DNA of 64,000 bases, from contig CAZIUG010000007.1 of assembly GCA_964542645.1 (NCBI GenBank), forward strand, positions 248,001 through 312,000, in the 5' to 3' direction. The DNA comes from Moanibacter sp964542645 (lineage in GTDB: Bacteria > Verrucomicrobiota > Verrucomicrobiia > Opitutales > UBA2987). Below, in pieces: positions 63,616 through 64,000 of this stretch. Under the pieces are notes generated by a model. It made no database searches, had not been told where the DNA came from, and was given only the letters and a program-made list of their open reading frames with translations. Numbering within the stretch: the stretch's first letter is position 1; every line of letters begins with the position of its first letter. A program made the translations under genes and the position numbers.

Positions 63616-64000
63616 TCAAAGCTTAAGACGAAGAGTTCTTGCGATAATAACTATAGATTTTGAGCTCTTAATCGAGCTGGGCACGCCGTAGATGATGACG
63701 TTTTGTCCTTCAAGCTCCTGCAGTGGGCTACCGATCAGTAATTTGGAGGTATCCACATACGCGATACGTTCGCCTGAGGAACCGACTAGCTTCCATTGGA
63801 ATGGCTCAATACTTGTTACCTGCTTGAGAGTAAACTGGAGAATTCCGTCAAAATAACGTGGCCGGTCGGTTACAAACAGTCCTTCCGAAGCTGAATCGGA
63901 CTCTGAAGTAAGGTTAGAATTTTGAGGGGAAGATCCTTGCTCGTGGATTTCCGTAGAACCTTCTTCAGGGGAAGAAAAGGGAATCAATGGCACCTTCTTT
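63616..64000 (-). CDS. C-terminal part of a protein of unknown function (partial)
   Basis: The frame is open to the window edge, so the start is outside. About 128 residues are visible. A polar, Ser- and Glu-rich linker (SSPEEGSTEIHEQGSS) is followed by a compact beta-rich domain with FTLKQVTSIEPFQWKLVG, ERIAYVDTSKLL, LEGQNVIIYGVPSSI and a basic end. This pattern is compatible with an SH3-like or OB-like cap at the end of an envelope protein. I do not recognise the family. Confidence 0.6.
   Translation of the reverse strand, partial: KKVPLIPFSSPEEGSTEIHEQGSSPQNSNLTSESDSASEGLFVTDRPRYFDGILQFTLKQVTSIEPFQWKLVGSSGERIAYVDTSKLLIGSPLQELEGQNVIIYGVPSSIKSSKSIVIIARTLRLKL

Overview
This is about 64 kb of a Gram-negative bacterial chromosome with moderate GC content. 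The best lineage clue is the 142-residue protein at 41145-41573. It matches the Minf_1886 type (TIGR04138), which is known from Verrucomicrobia and Planctomycetes. BamD-like and LptE-like proteins, PlsX and UppP indicate an outer membrane. The many Gfo/Idh/MocA oxidoreductases, phytanoyl-CoA-type dioxygenases, short-chain dehydrogenases and sugar genes fit a carbohydrate-degrading, probably aquatic Verrucomicrobiota such as Opitutae. The lineage is an inference, because no rRNA is present.

Left part (1-24.7 kb) is mainly accessory catabolism. In order it holds: the end of a TIM-barrel sugar isomerase/epimerase-like protein, a Gfo/Idh oxidoreductase, a DegT aminotransferase-like protein, a PhyH dioxygenase, two unrecognised proteins, a sodium:solute symporter with an SDR, an M20 peptidase, another Gfo/Idh, an MFS transporter, MoaB, purine nucleoside phosphorylase and tRNA-Ser(CGA). 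A leftward sucrose/fructan set follows (PfkB kinase, dienelactone-hydrolase-like esterase, GH32 fructosidase). A rightward enolase-superfamily dehydratase plus aldo/keto reductase comes next, then an SDR, panB and panC.

Middle part (24.8-55 kb) is mostly housekeeping: a nucleotidyltransferase, glmM, trpD, uppP, rpmF-plsX, bamD-lptE-rpe, a YmdB-type phosphoesterase, ilvB, an M16 peptidase, a membrane-anchored serine hydrolase, the Minf_1886 protein, gatB, a phosphate transporter, the leftward run rpmI-rplT-pheS-pheT-gatC-gatA, and a divergent DUF3450-ExbB-ExbD module. rpmF (59 aa) is real although short. The leader of rpmI can form mutually exclusive helices, one of which resembles an intrinsic terminator.

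Right part (55-64 kb) is accessory again. It holds a Gfo/Idh oxidoreductase, a PhyH dioxygenase, an aldolase-like protein, a class II aldolase and rhamnulokinase (deoxy-sugar breakdown), a DapA/NAL-family lyase, an N-terminal amidohydrolase fragment next to the 3' end of an initiator tRNA gene, and the end of an unknown protein cut by the window edge.

I found no CRISPR array, transposase, integrase, prophage or rRNA, and no convincing new multi-gene system. The most interesting signals are small: the rpmI leader, overlapping inverted repeats before the nucleotidyltransferase gene, an amber codon splitting a possible N-terminus of GH32, a one-base-frameshifted small gene at 13.7-14.0 kb, the tRNA-adjacent gene truncation, and a poorly understood aldolase-like protein in the rhamnulokinase cluster.
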